DNA of 64,000 nucleotides from Sindora glabra (lineage: Eukaryota; Streptophyta; Magnoliopsida; Fabales; Fabaceae). Shown piece after piece: positions 51,185-63,600 of the stretch (its first letter is position 1; every line of letters begins with the position of its first letter). Under the pieces are notes generated by a model, which saw only the letters and a list, made by a program, of their open reading frames with translations, had not been told where the DNA came from and did no database searches. The stretch is from contig CM035226.1 in assembly GCA_020226215.1 (NCBI GenBank), forward strand, positions 63,635,455 to 63,699,454, read 5' to 3'. The position numbers were made by a program, and so were the translations under genes.

Positions 51185-51951
51185 TGTGAACCCAAAATGA
51201 ACCCGTCATAGAAAACTTGTAAACAATCCAAAAATTTTGAAGATCATCCTAAAAGTCAAAAATAAAAACAAAAAAAAGATAGAAAAATCATGCTACACTT
51301 CAAAAAAAATGATAAGTGATAAATGTAAATGCCATAAAAGATAAATCCTTTAATAAGTCTTGAAGTTCTTGAAAGGACCCTAAAGAAAAACACTTCTCCA
51401 AAATGTGATCTTAAGTTAATCATCCAAAGTTGTGTTTAATGAGAAATAGGCCTCCTCATATAACTAGAAATGTAATTAAGCTAATTGGCCTAATTAGACA
51501 CAAATGAGCCTAACATTAGCATACTAATTAAACCATAATTTATTCAAAATAAAATATTAAAAATAATGGGCCAACCATACATAACTAACATTAAGTCTAA
51601 ATGGCTTAGTCCATAAAAAACAATTAATCCAAAGCTTAATAGCTAAAGCAAATGGATTTTACAATAGGATACTCGAGTGCTTTATTCAATTACTATCCAG
51701 AATTAAAAGAGTATAGTACTTGAGTATAGTAATTTAGTATTTGTAGGTAAAGATGAACTCTAAGTGCAATACTCAAGTATGGTACTCAATTACTAGTCTT
51801 TAATGGTTGAAATGCAAGAAATCCATCTATTAGGTCTTTCCAAGCTCCTTAAACAAGTCTTTGAAGGGCTTATTTCATCCTCTTTGCCTTGCTCTTTATG
51901 ATTAGTCCCTCTAGCAAATGTAAATTCTTTTCCATGGTCCTTGACATTGCA
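51185..51951 (-). repeat. Gypsy 5' LTR, about 767 bp
   Basis: It starts TGCAATGTCAAGGACC and ends GGGTTCACA on the minus strand, next to the primer-binding site. Its order of landmarks matches the LTR at 44,535-45,306. The many differences between the two, which were identical at insertion, indicate an old insertion. Confidence 0.92.
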
Positions 51952-52760
51952 TCATTATCTTTTCTAGATAATTCAATTAACTTTGTACTAACAAATATTA
52001 TATTGACATGATCTTTATCAATCATTAATTAGAAAAATATTTTTTATTCTTAAGAATAGTGTGCATTATTGTATTATCTAAAAGAGACAAATATTTAGTA
52101 TTAATTTTATGGAAAATAAAATTAACCACTATTATTACTAATCAAATTATTAATTCTTTTTTTGAGATATATAAAGAAATTAATATATGCTATATCATAA
52201 AAATTATAGTTGAGAGCATCATTATCATCAATAAAATTAACCTTATTTTGTTTTTCTTTAAAGTGGGATATAATAAAGTTCTATAAGATATTTAAATATA
52301 AAACAGGTACATAAGGAATTTTGTACAACCCTGGTAGCAAATACTTTAAGAACTTCTAATGGCATTTTAGATCACATTGGTAACATATACTTTTAGAATC
52401 TTTTAGGTTCTTATTATGTAAACTTTTCTCACTATATTATCGAATTTCTGGTGGGAAAAATTAATCTTGTAGTTATTTATGCTATTCCTATAACTACAAT
52501 GATAGCATAAATTAATTTGGCCGTTTTCTACATGCACGATTATAATCATGACCTTATCCATTTCTAAACCTTCTTTTATTAATAATACATTTACTTTAAG
52601 GAATCTAATAAAACTAGCAAGACAAATTATATTATTTTTTTCATCAAAAAATCACTATTTTATTTATCTAAAAGAATGCATGAAGAAGCATATACATGAT
52701 GATAAAAGAAAGAAGAAAAAAATTAGAACATGTAATTGATAAAGAAAAGAAAAATAATAC
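51952..52760 (-). pseudogene. Copia gag-pol, 5' part (zinc knuckle and protease start)
   Basis: Reading leftward from 52,760: a decayed Gag region, then the zinc knuckle as CYQCDLKCH followed by a stop (about 52,365). A linker follows with HFKEKQNKVNFIDDNDALNY (about 52,240). The protease start is YLSLLDNTIMHTILKNKKYF at about 52,090-52,030, where the usual catalytic D-S-A/D-S-G is D-N-T. The reading then meets the gypsy LTR at 51,951 and resumes in the same protein at 44,534. No Gag N-terminus could be traced beyond 52,760. Confidence 0.8.
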
Positions 52761-53970
52761 TAGATAAAATTTTACTTCATTTTACTTGCTTCATCATTAT
52801 CATGAAGATGGTGATAAAACAAAATCATTACCTTTATAATCTAATTGTAGATTAGTGGAGGCATGAGGCCTATAACACAATGGTAAAGGGTTTGAGCCCT
52901 TATATCTATGATTGCTATTTGAAATTTAATAATAAAAGGAAGAATTTCATGCTTTTTATACATAATGACTTTGGCACATTTAAAGCAAATAGTAGGTTAC
53001 AAAACATATAAAAACATGAGACAAATAGTAAGTCATTTAACAAAATAAAAATGTCCAAACTAAATCAAAATCTAATAATAGGCATAATTCCCACCTGTAG
53101 ATTTGTGGAATTCTTCAATTTTTTGGGTTTACGACATAGGTTTTCTAATCTGATTCATACAAATTTGAACTCAAAAATTATATATGCATTTTTCATGCAT
53201 CTTTACCCAAATTTGTTTATAATTTTTCATTAAATCTTAAATCTAAGACTAAACTTTATGAAAATTTATGATATAAAAAGGAATTAAAAACATCTCAATA
53301 TGAAATTTCATACTTAAAAACACCATAGTTTTCTTCATTTTTCTTGTTTTAAATTCTATACTATCTGAAATTAATCAAATTATGACATAACAACCTTAAA
53401 TTAGCCATTCTGAGATCAAATTCCAAAATAATTTGATTAAATATATCATAAATTTGATTTGATTTTATGTGTACTATTCTAAAAGTCATAATACTTGTAA
53501 TTTAGGGGTTTTAACAAAAAAAATCTTCTAATTAATTTGTATAAAATGTTTAAAAAACTCATTGAAAATTATTTATATAAAAATTTTCATTAATGTATTG
53601 CTATGGAATGAAATATTGTCATAGAATTCCACATCCTTTTTATATTTTAAAAGCTAATACAACATATAGTGTTTCCAACAAATTTTGCACAAATCATTAA
53701 TATTTAATAAGATAGAATTTGACTCTAATACTGCTGTTGGAAAAATTAGATCAAGAATTTGAAAATCAATCACAGGAACATATTCTTCATATTTTTGTTA
53801 AACAAATAATCAAAAAATATGTTAAGATGAAAATAATACTTGATTTTCAATTCAATACCCTTGATAATGAATCTAATGTAATGTAATATTTGATAATTTA
53901 ATAGATAAAAATAATCAGAATTAAGCTAAGCAATGTCTATTAGTTGATAATAAGTAGAAATATATGTTTT
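52761..53970. other. Non-coding stretch
   Basis: AT-rich. No copia LTR or gag could be found here, which is why the copia element is judged 5'-truncated. Confidence 0.45.
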
Positions 53971-55900
53971 TGCTTGTAAAATTATTTATTAGTTTTAGTA
54001 GAAGAAGAATCTATTAGAAGTTATTCAAGAAAATCCTAGGAAATTAAAAGTATTCAAGATTTATGTTTGATAATATTTAGGAGTAATTTAATATTTTTAT
54101 TTAAAAGCATCCTAAAATACTCCAAAGGTGGCAAAAATGTAAATTTGCCCTCACTTTGAAGGATATAGATGTCTATAAGAGGACAAGGAGGGAATTTGGT
54201 TTACTTTAAGGACCTTTTGGTAATATAACTTAACTTTGGGACACTGGAGTGGTTTTTAATTAGTTTAGGATTTAGTAACAAGTTTATGAAGGATTAAATA
54301 GCTAAACTTGGGTACGAAGAAAGAATATAAAACATTCTATGGAATAAGCGTACATGATAATATTAAAAATAGAATATATTAGGAATGATGCTTTAGTGAG
54401 AATATTCCTTGCATAATCCTAAAGCTACTTGGAGAGCATGCAAAGGAAAGAATATACATGAAGCATCATGCTAATGTGATAAGTTTAAATAAGAATATTT
54501 CTAGGAATTATGCTAAGATAATAAGCTTAAGATAGAATATTTCATGGATCATGCTTATATTTTCTTCTATAAATAAGTAACTTAAGTTCATTTCCTCCTA
54601 CACCAAAGAAAGAGGCCATAGCTAGAGTGAGAGGGAAGATAGAAGGAATGAGTTCTTGAATGTTCTTGCTAATTTGTAATAAAGTTCTACTAGTTTTTTT
54701 AGTGTTCTTGGGATAGTTAAAGAAAAAGGCACTTTTAATCTTCTAATGGAAACAAAGGAACCAAATTTTGCTTGCATCCTTGAGTGAGTAGAGATCCATT
54801 CTTTTTCTTTTTAATTTTCTTTCTTAATGATGTTTATATATGATATTTATATCTAGTTTTATGATGACTATCATTTTCTATGTTAAAATGATGAGTATTT
54901 ATGGTAGATTAGTTTGAATAGTTTTTCCAAAAAAATTTATGGTGAAAAATTGAAAATTGTTAATTTTGAAAATGACTTTTTAAACGAGCAAAGTTTAGGA
55001 AATACGATTTTATATTGAAGTGGAAGATAATTTTTTGAGAAGAGAACAAGTTGAACTCTTGAGTTGCATGCTTTAAGAAAGGAAAATTTATGTTTTCATT
55101 TCTCAAAAGATATTACATTAAATACTAGCTTATATTAAAGATGATAAAATGCATAAAAAATCATGTTTTAAAATTGAAAATAGATTAGTTTTGCACCAAG
55201 AAATGACAAAGAAATGCTCTCGGGTTTCCTATACTTTTATAGAAAAAAAATTGTTTTTCATAATAAGATTGAGTAGGTATTAAAATACATTATATTATGA
55301 GGATTTTAGAATGATTACATCAAAGGTTTACAAGCAAAAATCACTCAAATCAAGTTTCACAAGCTTTTGGGTTATTTATTGTTTTCTTTAGATAAATTCT
55401 ATTTTTGTGAGAAAAACTTGTTATATTATATTCTTAACTATTTAATTAATGTTATTAAATATTTTTTTACTATGAGTTTGCAACAAAAATATGATTAAAA
55501 TCATACTTGAAAGTTCATGGAATTATGCTAAAAAATATTTTAAAAAAATTATAGTTTCAAGTAGTAACTAGATTTCCTACAAATAGTTTTCACTAGTAAA
55601 ACATTTTGGAAACTTGTATAACTTGTTTTATGGTCTGAGTTGATAACTGTTATTTTCTTTTATTTTAAAATATCTTCTTTTAAGATTTTGATTTGTATAA
55701 TTATAGTATAATTATCTTTTCTTAGTTTGTACTATTATTTTGAGACTCTAGCATCTGATTACTGCATAGCCTAGGTAACTTTTAGTACAACTAATATATG
55801 TGTATGATGCATATTTCTATACATATGTAGTTTTTGATATTATTACCTTATGGTTACTATAAAAAATAATTTTCTAATGAATAGTGAGTTCACCACATGA
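53971..55900 (+). repeat. Unclassified non-coding block, possibly a long LTR
   Basis: This part is less AT-rich, has a leader-like patch (AGAGTGAGAGGGAAGATAGA near 54,626) downstream of a TATAAATA-like word (CTATAAATAAGTAACTT near 54,575), and a TGAGTTCACCAC word near 55,884. The order of promoter-like and leader-like text resembles plant chromovirus LTRs, but neither end nor a second copy was found in the window, and no protein is encoded. Confidence 0.25.
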
Positions 55901-56689
55901 CTTCTTTTCAAAGGAAAAATAGTTTCTATTTTTATGAAAGGTAAATATGAATCTTTTCCAAAGAATCTTCTAAGTTTCTTTCTAGGTATTTCTCAAATAG
56001 TATCCACAAATCTTAAATTGAAGCTATTTTTTATCTGTTACCTAAACTTGATGTTATCTTTAAAGATTTTTAAATCAAAATAGAATCTTTTAATTTTTCC
56101 AAGTTTTTTTTCTATCTAGGTCTTATTCTATTATGTTTGTTTCATGTTTTGAACTTTTGAAATAAAAAAATCACTTAGTATTCAAAGAGTTTCCTTCATA
56201 GATATCTTGTTTCCTAAGAAAATGTTATTCAAATAAGTTTCCTAAGTCTTTTTTTCCCTTTGTCATCTTGTTTGATAGAACATCTCTTTTGAAAATAGTT
56301 TTTGAAACTATTTATTTAAGAACCTACTAAAAGTAATAACCTTCTATTGAATAGGCATTTTTTTGAAATCACTTCACTAGTATTTTTCATTTTTCTAAAA
56401 TCCTTATGTTTCAACCATTTCCTCATAAAAAAAATTTCTTCTATTGATTTTAACTCTAAAAGAAATTATGACAGACCTTTTTCAAAATTTCCTACAAAGA
56501 GAAAGAAAAAGTGAAAAGATTTTTTAAACATATCTAATTTTTTGTCCAATGATTTTACTTACTATTTTTAAGAAATATAGTTAAAAGATTGAATCTCATT
56601 AATTATGAAAAAAATATTTTTTTAATATGATTTCCATTTATTCTAAAAAAAAGCTTTGGAAAGGGATTTATAAAAAAAATTAATGAATT
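55901..56689. other. Non-coding stretch
   Basis: AT-rich, with no recognised gene. It may include the 5' internal part of the inverted LTR element that follows. Confidence 0.4.
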
Positions 56690-57881
56690 GATGTGCATTA
56701 TTTCACATCAAAAATTAATGTTGAACTTACTCTGATATGTAAATAAGGTGAGTATAGGTCAAATTCATGGGAAAAAAAGTCAATTAGTAAAAAACAATAA
56801 GGATAATTTAAATGAAATAATAAAAATAAAATCAAAGTAGAATAAAATAGAATATAAAAGTTCATTCCAAAAAGTTTCACACTCCAATATATAAATTTAT
56901 TATTGACCCCTAATAAAATTCACAATTAATTCAGTGAGTTAACAAAAAAATTACCCTAACCTTGGTAGTAATCATGAAAAGTTTCTAATAATGATTAATC
57001 TAGAAAGTTCCTAAGCATCTAATCAATAATAGCATTAAACATCAAGAACAAGGTTATGGTCAAGTCAATAACTTTATACACGAAAATTACTAATTTGTCC
57101 TTTTTTTTCTTAGGCAACTAATGCTTAACTCATGTCCAATCACTAAAGGATAATTGCTAATAATGACAATCAAGCACAATTAACCTACATGTGAGAATTA
57201 ATTACAATTAATTGGTTAGCTATAGAACTAACTAATCATAATTAGCAAACTATCAAAGCAATTATTCATAATAAGAGCAGAAAAATAAAAGATTATTAAA
57301 TTAAAAGTGAAATTAAGAGAAAGATCTCAAAATCAAACTATATTGAAGTACTAATTCCTTAAATTGATGTAGAAAATTAGCCACTTATGGTGAAATATAA
57401 TAAAAACTTAGAGAAGAGGAAAAAGTTATTTAGAACGTGTGTTCTTATCTTTAAAGTCACAAACCTTTTTATATCCGACTTCCTAAGTTAGAAAAATAAC
57501 TAGGCCAAGTAAATATTCATCTTAGGGTTATAAAGAATGGAGCTTAGACTAATTTAGGAGAAATTAACCTAATTTACAAATTAAACTACTAATAGTGTTT
57601 AGTGTAATAAAAATTTATAACTCAAATTGTAGCTCAAGTTTAACTACCAAAATAGCATAGTTTTGCTAAACTCAAAACCTGAAAACTATTAAGCTAGTTT
57701 CTCCTTAATTAAACCTTTAAAGCTTCAGATATAGTGTAAAAACCATTATAGGTTCAACTTAAATAGATATAAAGTATCAACTTCATGACCATTGTTGACC
57801 CTATAAATGCCCAAATCAACTCTTCTACAAAAGTAAAAGTTGTAAAGAATTTTATTAGCTTTCAATTCACATAAAGATTAG
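56690..57881 (-). repeat. Inverted LTR of the Athila/Tat-like element (copy B), cut by CACTA-2
   Basis: The minus strand follows copy A (7,260-8,660) from AATCTTTATGTGAATTG onward: GTTGATACTTTATATC, CAAACTTGAGCTACAATTTG, TTAGTAGTTTAATTTGTAA, TTCTTTATAACCCTAAGA, TATTTCACCATAAGTGG and a late CCCATGAATTTGACCT word. The match to copy A stops at 57,881, corresponding to about 7,441 in copy A. The missing first 180 bases should lie beyond CACTA-2, outside the window. Confidence 0.75.
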
Positions 57882-57900
57882 CATTACAGGAAAAGAAACC
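57882..57900 (+). repeat. CACTA-2 left terminal inverted repeat
   Basis: CATTACAGGAAAAGAAACC has the CA(C/T)TACA..AAAAGAAACC form of plant CACTA ends. The preceding triplet is TAG; its partner cannot be checked because the other end lies outside the window. Confidence 0.75.
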
Positions 57901-58097
57901 ATCAGCAATGACAAATGTCATTGTTGAAAATAATTCAGCCACTGTAAAAAGTAAAAGTCATTGTTGAAAATGTCCTTAGTATATGTTTGTTGCTAAAATA
58001 ACCTACATTAACAACAATTTTCTCATCAGTTAAATTTTGATTTTCAGCAATGACTATGTCATCACTAAAAGCCTTAAAATTAAAAAAATAAAAATTG

Positions 58098-58144
58098 TAG
58101 AATTACTTTTAGCGATGATTATGTCATCGCTAAAAGTAATTCTA
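58098..58144. repeat. Perfect 21 bp inverted repeat in the CACTA-2 subterminal region
   Basis: The arms at 58,098-58,118 and 58,124-58,144 are exact inverse complements around a five-base loop (TTATG). Each arm includes TTTTAGCGATGA, the subterminal word, so two binding sites face each other. Confidence 0.9.
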
Positions 58145-58331
58145 TATTTTTTATTTTTTAAACCTTCAGCAACGACATTCTGTCGTCGCTAAAAGTTTAT
58201 AATATTTTTTTTAAAATGTCTAGCAATTAGTATATTATATTTAATAATATAGATAATACTTTTTATTTTGAATAAAGTGAGTTAATTTCATAATTTTTAA
58301 TTTAATTTTATATCATTTAAATTATATAACT

Positions 58332-58770
58332 TAAATTATATAATTTTATATAATAATACTTTTTATTTCAAACATGCTAATGGTATCAATATAACAAAAT
58401 CACATAATCCATATAAAAATTTGAATACTTATAAAATAATTGTAAAATTATTTATACACATAAAAAATTGTATGTACATAATTCATATAAATATTTGTAC
58501 ATAAAAAAATCTTAAATACAAAATCTAAGGAGAAGGAGAATGTAGATAACTTAAATTATATAATTTTATATAATAATACTTTTTATTTCAAACATGCTAA
58601 CGGTATCAATATAACAAAATCACATAATTCATATAAAAATTTGAATACTTATAAAATAATTTTAAAATTTTTATACACATAAAAAATTGTATGTACATAA
58701 TTCATATAAATATTTGTACATAAAAAAATCCTAAATACAAAATCTAAGGAGAAGGAAAATGTAGATAACT
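58332..58770. repeat. Tandem duplication of about 220 bp in CACTA-2
   Basis: TTAAATTATATAATTTTATA starts at 58,331 and again at 58,551, and the match continues through AAACATGCTAAYGGTATC and CTAAGGAGAAGGARAATGTA to about 58,770. The copies are nearly identical, so the duplication is recent. The second copy overlaps the 3' end of the Transposase_24-type gene, so an extra copy of that gene's last codons lies downstream. CACTA-1 lacks it. Confidence 0.92.
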
Positions 58771-60545
58771 CAATATATCATCATTTGTGCTAGGACTATC
58801 ATCATCTTCCTAGCGACATGGATGATATATAGAGGGTGGTGGCTAGGATGGACTGGCAAATTGAGAGGTACTGGCTGGCTAGGTAGGGGGTACAGTTGTA
58901 AATTTTCTCGGCTTAGGTGGTGTAGCAATGAATGGTGGCATAGACAACATGAAACCCTGCTATCTGAGTATGGATGTCAGTTCTATCAAGTTCATCCTAA
59001 ATTGCTAATACTACTGAGCAAGTTGTTGCTACTGCTCTTAAATCAACAACTAATTCTACTAAAACTTCTCTCGACTCTGCTGTAACTGTTCCTGCAACTC
59101 ACCCACTTGGGGCATGTAGTGGGAGCTCGCCTCGGTGTTAGAGGTGCCCAGTGAATGACACATCTGGCTAACTAGCACATAACCAACCACCTTCCTACAT
59201 TCTTGATGAGTGCCAAGCACCTCATCAACAATGGCAGCCTCATCAATTCGCACAGAAATGCTAGGTGAGCTAATGGATGATCACTAGATTACACGTGTTG
59301 AGTTGTCAGCTCAGTCATCCTTATCTTAAATTTTTAAAACAAGAATTAATTATACAAACTACAAGAAAATTTGAAACATTAAAATATAAAATTTAGGATA
59401 CTTACATACTATTTTGCTGGGGTTGGATGTACCCACTCCCTCATTCTTTATGTGTGTCGATCCTTGAAATTTTTTAGCACTGACTGCAACTTATCGGTCT
59501 CCTTATTTCTCTATTTATATTTTAAAAGAAAAAGAAAGGATAAATATAATTGTTGAATTAGTAACAGATTATACATTTAAAATATGAATAATAAATTGAA
59601 TTATCTTATCATAATGATGTACAACAATGGATTTTGATCCATGTTGATCGTTCACCAGCTTATTTACTCGATTATCTACATTTCTTGTAGATAGGCCTTG
59701 CAAATTTAGAATTAATCATATAATATAGTTACATTTACAATTTAAATATATGAAATACTAATATAATTTTATTAAATATAATGCTTATCCTGTAATCGTC
59801 ACTGTTAAAGAAATCCACACACTTGTGCCATGTCTAGGGCGAGATAGATCGTGGTACAAAGTTCCTAGTATGATCCAGGTCAAAATCTTGGTCCCAATCA
59901 CCCCTCTACTTTAGAAAGCTCCTGTTTAATCTATACTTCCAATCTTTGTAAGGTCAACAGCACTCCGCATCGAGCCACTAAGTGCTCTATCCTGCTCGAC
60001 CTTAGTGATGCCTTGGAACTCAAAATGGGACTATAATAAAAGATATTTAACAAATTAGTAAGAACTATTTTTAAAAATTTTAATACCAAATATAATTAAG
60101 TTAAGGCAAGAAGGAGATGGATACTTACACAAACCTCTTACACAACCCTATCTTCTAACTATTGGGGCACTAACTGCCATGATTTATAATAAGGTAGCAT
60201 CTGTGCTCGAATGATACTACCTATGTTGCAAGCAAGATGGTTGGCATTCTCCCTAACGGGATGCCATGTGCCAATCATATTGAACTATATAGGCATTAGT
60301 CTTTCCACACTCCTCTCCATCTTTTCGTGTAGCCTGAGGGACCTACTCGAATCTCTTTTTCTCATAACTGTAGCTTTAATAGATAATAAGAAGTATTAAT
60401 ACTATAAAATCATATTTAACAGTTAATTAACATAAGTGTAGATAGTTATAAAATATACTTGATCCTTTATATTATAAAGGAATATAAATGGGTAGACGTG
60501 GAGGGTTCCCTTTAATGTCACCTCCATGGTGTCGTGCCTCGACAT
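58744..60545 (-). pseudogene. CACTA-2 second gene, Transposase_24-type (TNPA-like) protein
   Basis: It starts at ATG 60,545 with MSRHDTMEVTLKGTL, aligned with the CACTA-1 start. Other shared blocks are ATIVDEVLGTHQECRKVVG-like text (AAIVDEVLGTHQECRKVVGY at 59,250-59,190), MPQVGELQEQLQQSREKF (59,115-59,062) and an acidic end NDDILSYLHFPSP at stop 58,744. The blocks around 59,640 and 59,820 parallel CACTA-1's HGSKSIAAHH and MWQSCVEFF. It lies 145 bases downstream of the TNP2 stop, in the same direction. Introns between blocks and some stops make its function doubtful. Proteins of this kind bind subterminal repeats. Confidence 0.72.
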
Positions 60546-60689
60546 CCGTTATGACTAGAATAATACACATTATGTAAACATTTAAGAGAAAAGCCCATAA
60601 TTGAATTAGATGAGAAGATACAAATTATTATATTCATATAATGAAATTGCACAATTGTGAGTTATCATGCAAAAAAACAATTCTATTTC

Positions 60690-63600
60690 CTAATTTGATT
60701 CAGTGTCGGTAGACCTAATAGACTTATCCCTATGGTTGTCTATTTTTTCACCATCATCAGATTGTACAAGTACATCCTCCATATAATTTTCAATTGTTTC
60801 ATCTTTAGAGTTGTTGTTATTGTCGATGAAGACATCCACTCCCTCTCTTGCGAACATAATATTCCTAAAAGGTGAAACAATTGAAGGATCATTTCTCTAA
60901 TTCCTCAAGTTAACTAAATGAAAATCTCCAAGATCAATTGTGAGATTGAAATTGGAGAAGTTACTTTTATGCAGGAATGATGAGTCTTGTACATTAACAT
61001 CATTGTCAAGTAGATCCTATATGTTGCAATGCACAACAGTATAGATGACCCTCCAATTTAGTCCATTAAGCATATTATCAATATAAAAGATTTGTTATGC
61101 TTGAGTTACAAGAATGTAATGGTCATATTTGTACCATTGCCCACTAAAGGAAATACTTGTAATATTCTTATCAATGCAAAGCTTTTTCTTCCTAGGATTA
61201 GTATCATACCATTTGCATTTAAATAAACTCATAGTGTAGTTGTTTAGATAAGTTAACTCTATAATGTCCTTCAATACACCATAAAACATGTTGTCATTAG
61301 CTCTCGAAATAGAAATGCCACTATTCTGTGTTTTATGCTTCACATCCTAAGTTTCAACTATGAAACGCACTCCATTAACAATACATGCTAAGTATATCAT
61401 AATAGTAAAACTAAGGCCGAAAGTTAATGATAGTAGCTCTTCAATGACTTTAGGAGAACCATTTCTATGTAAATGGTACATCTACAAAAATAGCATTTTT
61501 ATGAAGAGTTAAATTGGAAAAAATTACAAGGAGGGAACAATATTTACATGATTGATATAACATGTTTGAAAAGAATAAACTTTTACCTCAGAGTAAAACT
61601 ATGCAAAAAATTTTATTCTCTATAACTCATCTATGTTATTAATACTGCTTCATTTAAGCTCTTGTCGATGCTCACTACAGAAAATATGCATTCTAGTCCA
61701 TTGTAATTATTTGGGAGAAATGTATGAATAAATATAGAAACTTACCAAACATACTTTTTGATCTCCACGTAGTTCTTCAAAATGTATTATATAGCAACAT
61801 CTCGATCCTTTCTATCAAAGTGAGATATGATCTTTTTTTCTTAGGGGTCGACATTTAGATCAAAACATTAACAATGCCTTTTCTGTATGTTTGGATGCTA
61901 CATCCTGGTTTTAGTCAAGTCAATTAAATCTAGTTTCCACCTCTTTTAGATACATTGAATAAAATGTCAATGCCTTATTAACAACATATCTTTTTTGCAA
62001 TCGAACCCTCAAGTCAATCATAATTCTTGACATAATCTTTTAACTTTTTTATATATCTCTTATATAGGTACATCCATAAAAAATGAATGGAACCACCCTA
62101 TAATGCTTCGTCGGGTAAATGCATTAACAAATAGACTATTATATCAAAGAATATCAGAGGGTATATTCTTTCAAGCTTGCATAAAGGATGACAATATCTT
62201 ATTTGGCTTGCAAGACATCCCTCTTATTGAAAGTTCTAACCTATATTTGGTTAATTTGGTTGAAAAAATTACACAACTCAACAATCAGATATGATAATTC
62301 CTTTAGCAAAAATGCTCAGAATGAAGGTCCTAACAACTTCTGCATAATAACATGATGGTCATGTGATTTCAACCTTTTTAACCTCATATCACGATCAGTC
62401 ACATTCTTCTTAAGACTCCTAGCAAAGCCGTTAGAAAATTTCACATTTTTTATAAATTAGCAAAATTGTTGTTGTTCTTCCTAGCTAAAGGTGTATGCAA
62501 TATGTGGTTTGAAGAGTTAGGCTTTCTCTTCATACAGATGCAAATCTAACCTTATCTTCATGTCTATCAGATCCCACCTTACGTTATCTGTATCATTTGT
62601 CTTGTGCTTAATATCTAATAATGTACCCAGAATATTGTCATATACATTCTTCTCAACGTACATCACATCAATATTATGCCTTAAGATCATTGTCGGTGAA
62701 TACAAAAGGTTAAAAAATATGCTTCTTTTACCCTAATTAAGTTCATCAGTACCTCTCTTCTACTTTAGACTGCAAAATTGAACATGTTTACCAATAAGTA
62801 TGTATGCCATCTTACCTAACTAATTCATGATAATTTCATTAGTAAAAGGATGAAGAGAGGCTCTCTGCTCTGGCTTCCCATTGAATTCCTTCCAATTTTT
62901 TCATGTGTGACTCCTTAGAAGCCAACGACAATGACTAACATAAATAATTTTCTCCCTAACTTGAATTGATGGAGTATTGTCATTGTACATAAAGCATGCT
63001 TTATAACCTTGTTTGCTCCATCCAAAAAGACTACTTTGAGCGAGAAAATCATTTACAATCCATAATAAAGTAGCTTGCATGTTAAATATAGTATTTGTAT
63101 TAGCATCTTAAGTCTTAACCCCCCCTTTCCTAGAGATGTCTTAACTCTTCTACAATCAGTCTTAAGAAGACGTCTATATCCTTGTCTGGCAATTGAGGCC
63201 CTAATAGTAATAGAGTCAACATAAAAAAGGATTGAGACATGCAAATCCATGGTGGCAAGTTATAGGTAGTCATAACCATTGGCCACATGCTGTATGATAA
63301 GTTCTTATCCCCAAAAGTATTAAATCTATCTACACTTAAGCCCAGCTTAACATTTCGTAGGTCGACAAAAAAATCGAGATGTTTCTATCAAATTCCTACC
63401 AAGCTTCCCTATTAACAAGATATTGTATTACCCCATCCTCTGTTAACCTGTCAGTATGATGCCATGCCATATCCTTTGCAATATACCTCAACCCATTCAA
63501 TCATTTCAATCGAGGAGTTAGTGCAAAATACTGAAGCAGTGCAAAATACTAAAACATTTTTTAAAGCACATTTTTCCCTTTTGTGTTTTTATCAACCTAT

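Larger units (their letters stand above)
44535..51951 (-). mobile_element. Complete but inactive Ty3/gypsy LTR retrotransposon, about 7.4 kb
   Basis: Both LTRs, a tRNA-Met-type primer-binding site, a polypurine tract and one long gag-pol reading are in the expected order on the minus strand. It is inserted in the protease region of the copia element. The flanking five bases are TTATT (left) and TCATT (right), a target duplication with one change. The integrase text (YGLYASLPISSEPFIDIFMD, then FVLGLPRSKKKKETLF) and the C-terminal part resemble chromovirus-type elements; pol running into the 3' LTR would fit the CRM/Reina side, but that lineage call is an inference. Confidence 0.93.
41746..52760 (-). 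mobile_element. Decayed Ty1/copia retrotransposon, split by a gypsy insertion
   Basis: The minus strand carries a TNT-like copia polyprotein in two parts: Gag zinc knuckle and start of protease at 52,760-51,952, then end of protease, GAG-pre-integrase, integrase and reverse transcriptase at 44,534-41,990. The left (3') end is a short LTR at 41,746-41,958. The Gag N-terminus, primer-binding site and 5' LTR were not found to the right of 52,760, so the 5' end appears deleted. Confidence 0.85.

Noticed and set aside
52858..52910. tRNA-like text (ACACAATGGTAAAGGGTTTGAGCCC) suggesting a tRNA or SINE
   Set aside because: The A-box and B-box-like words are too close together and no cloverleaf can be drawn.
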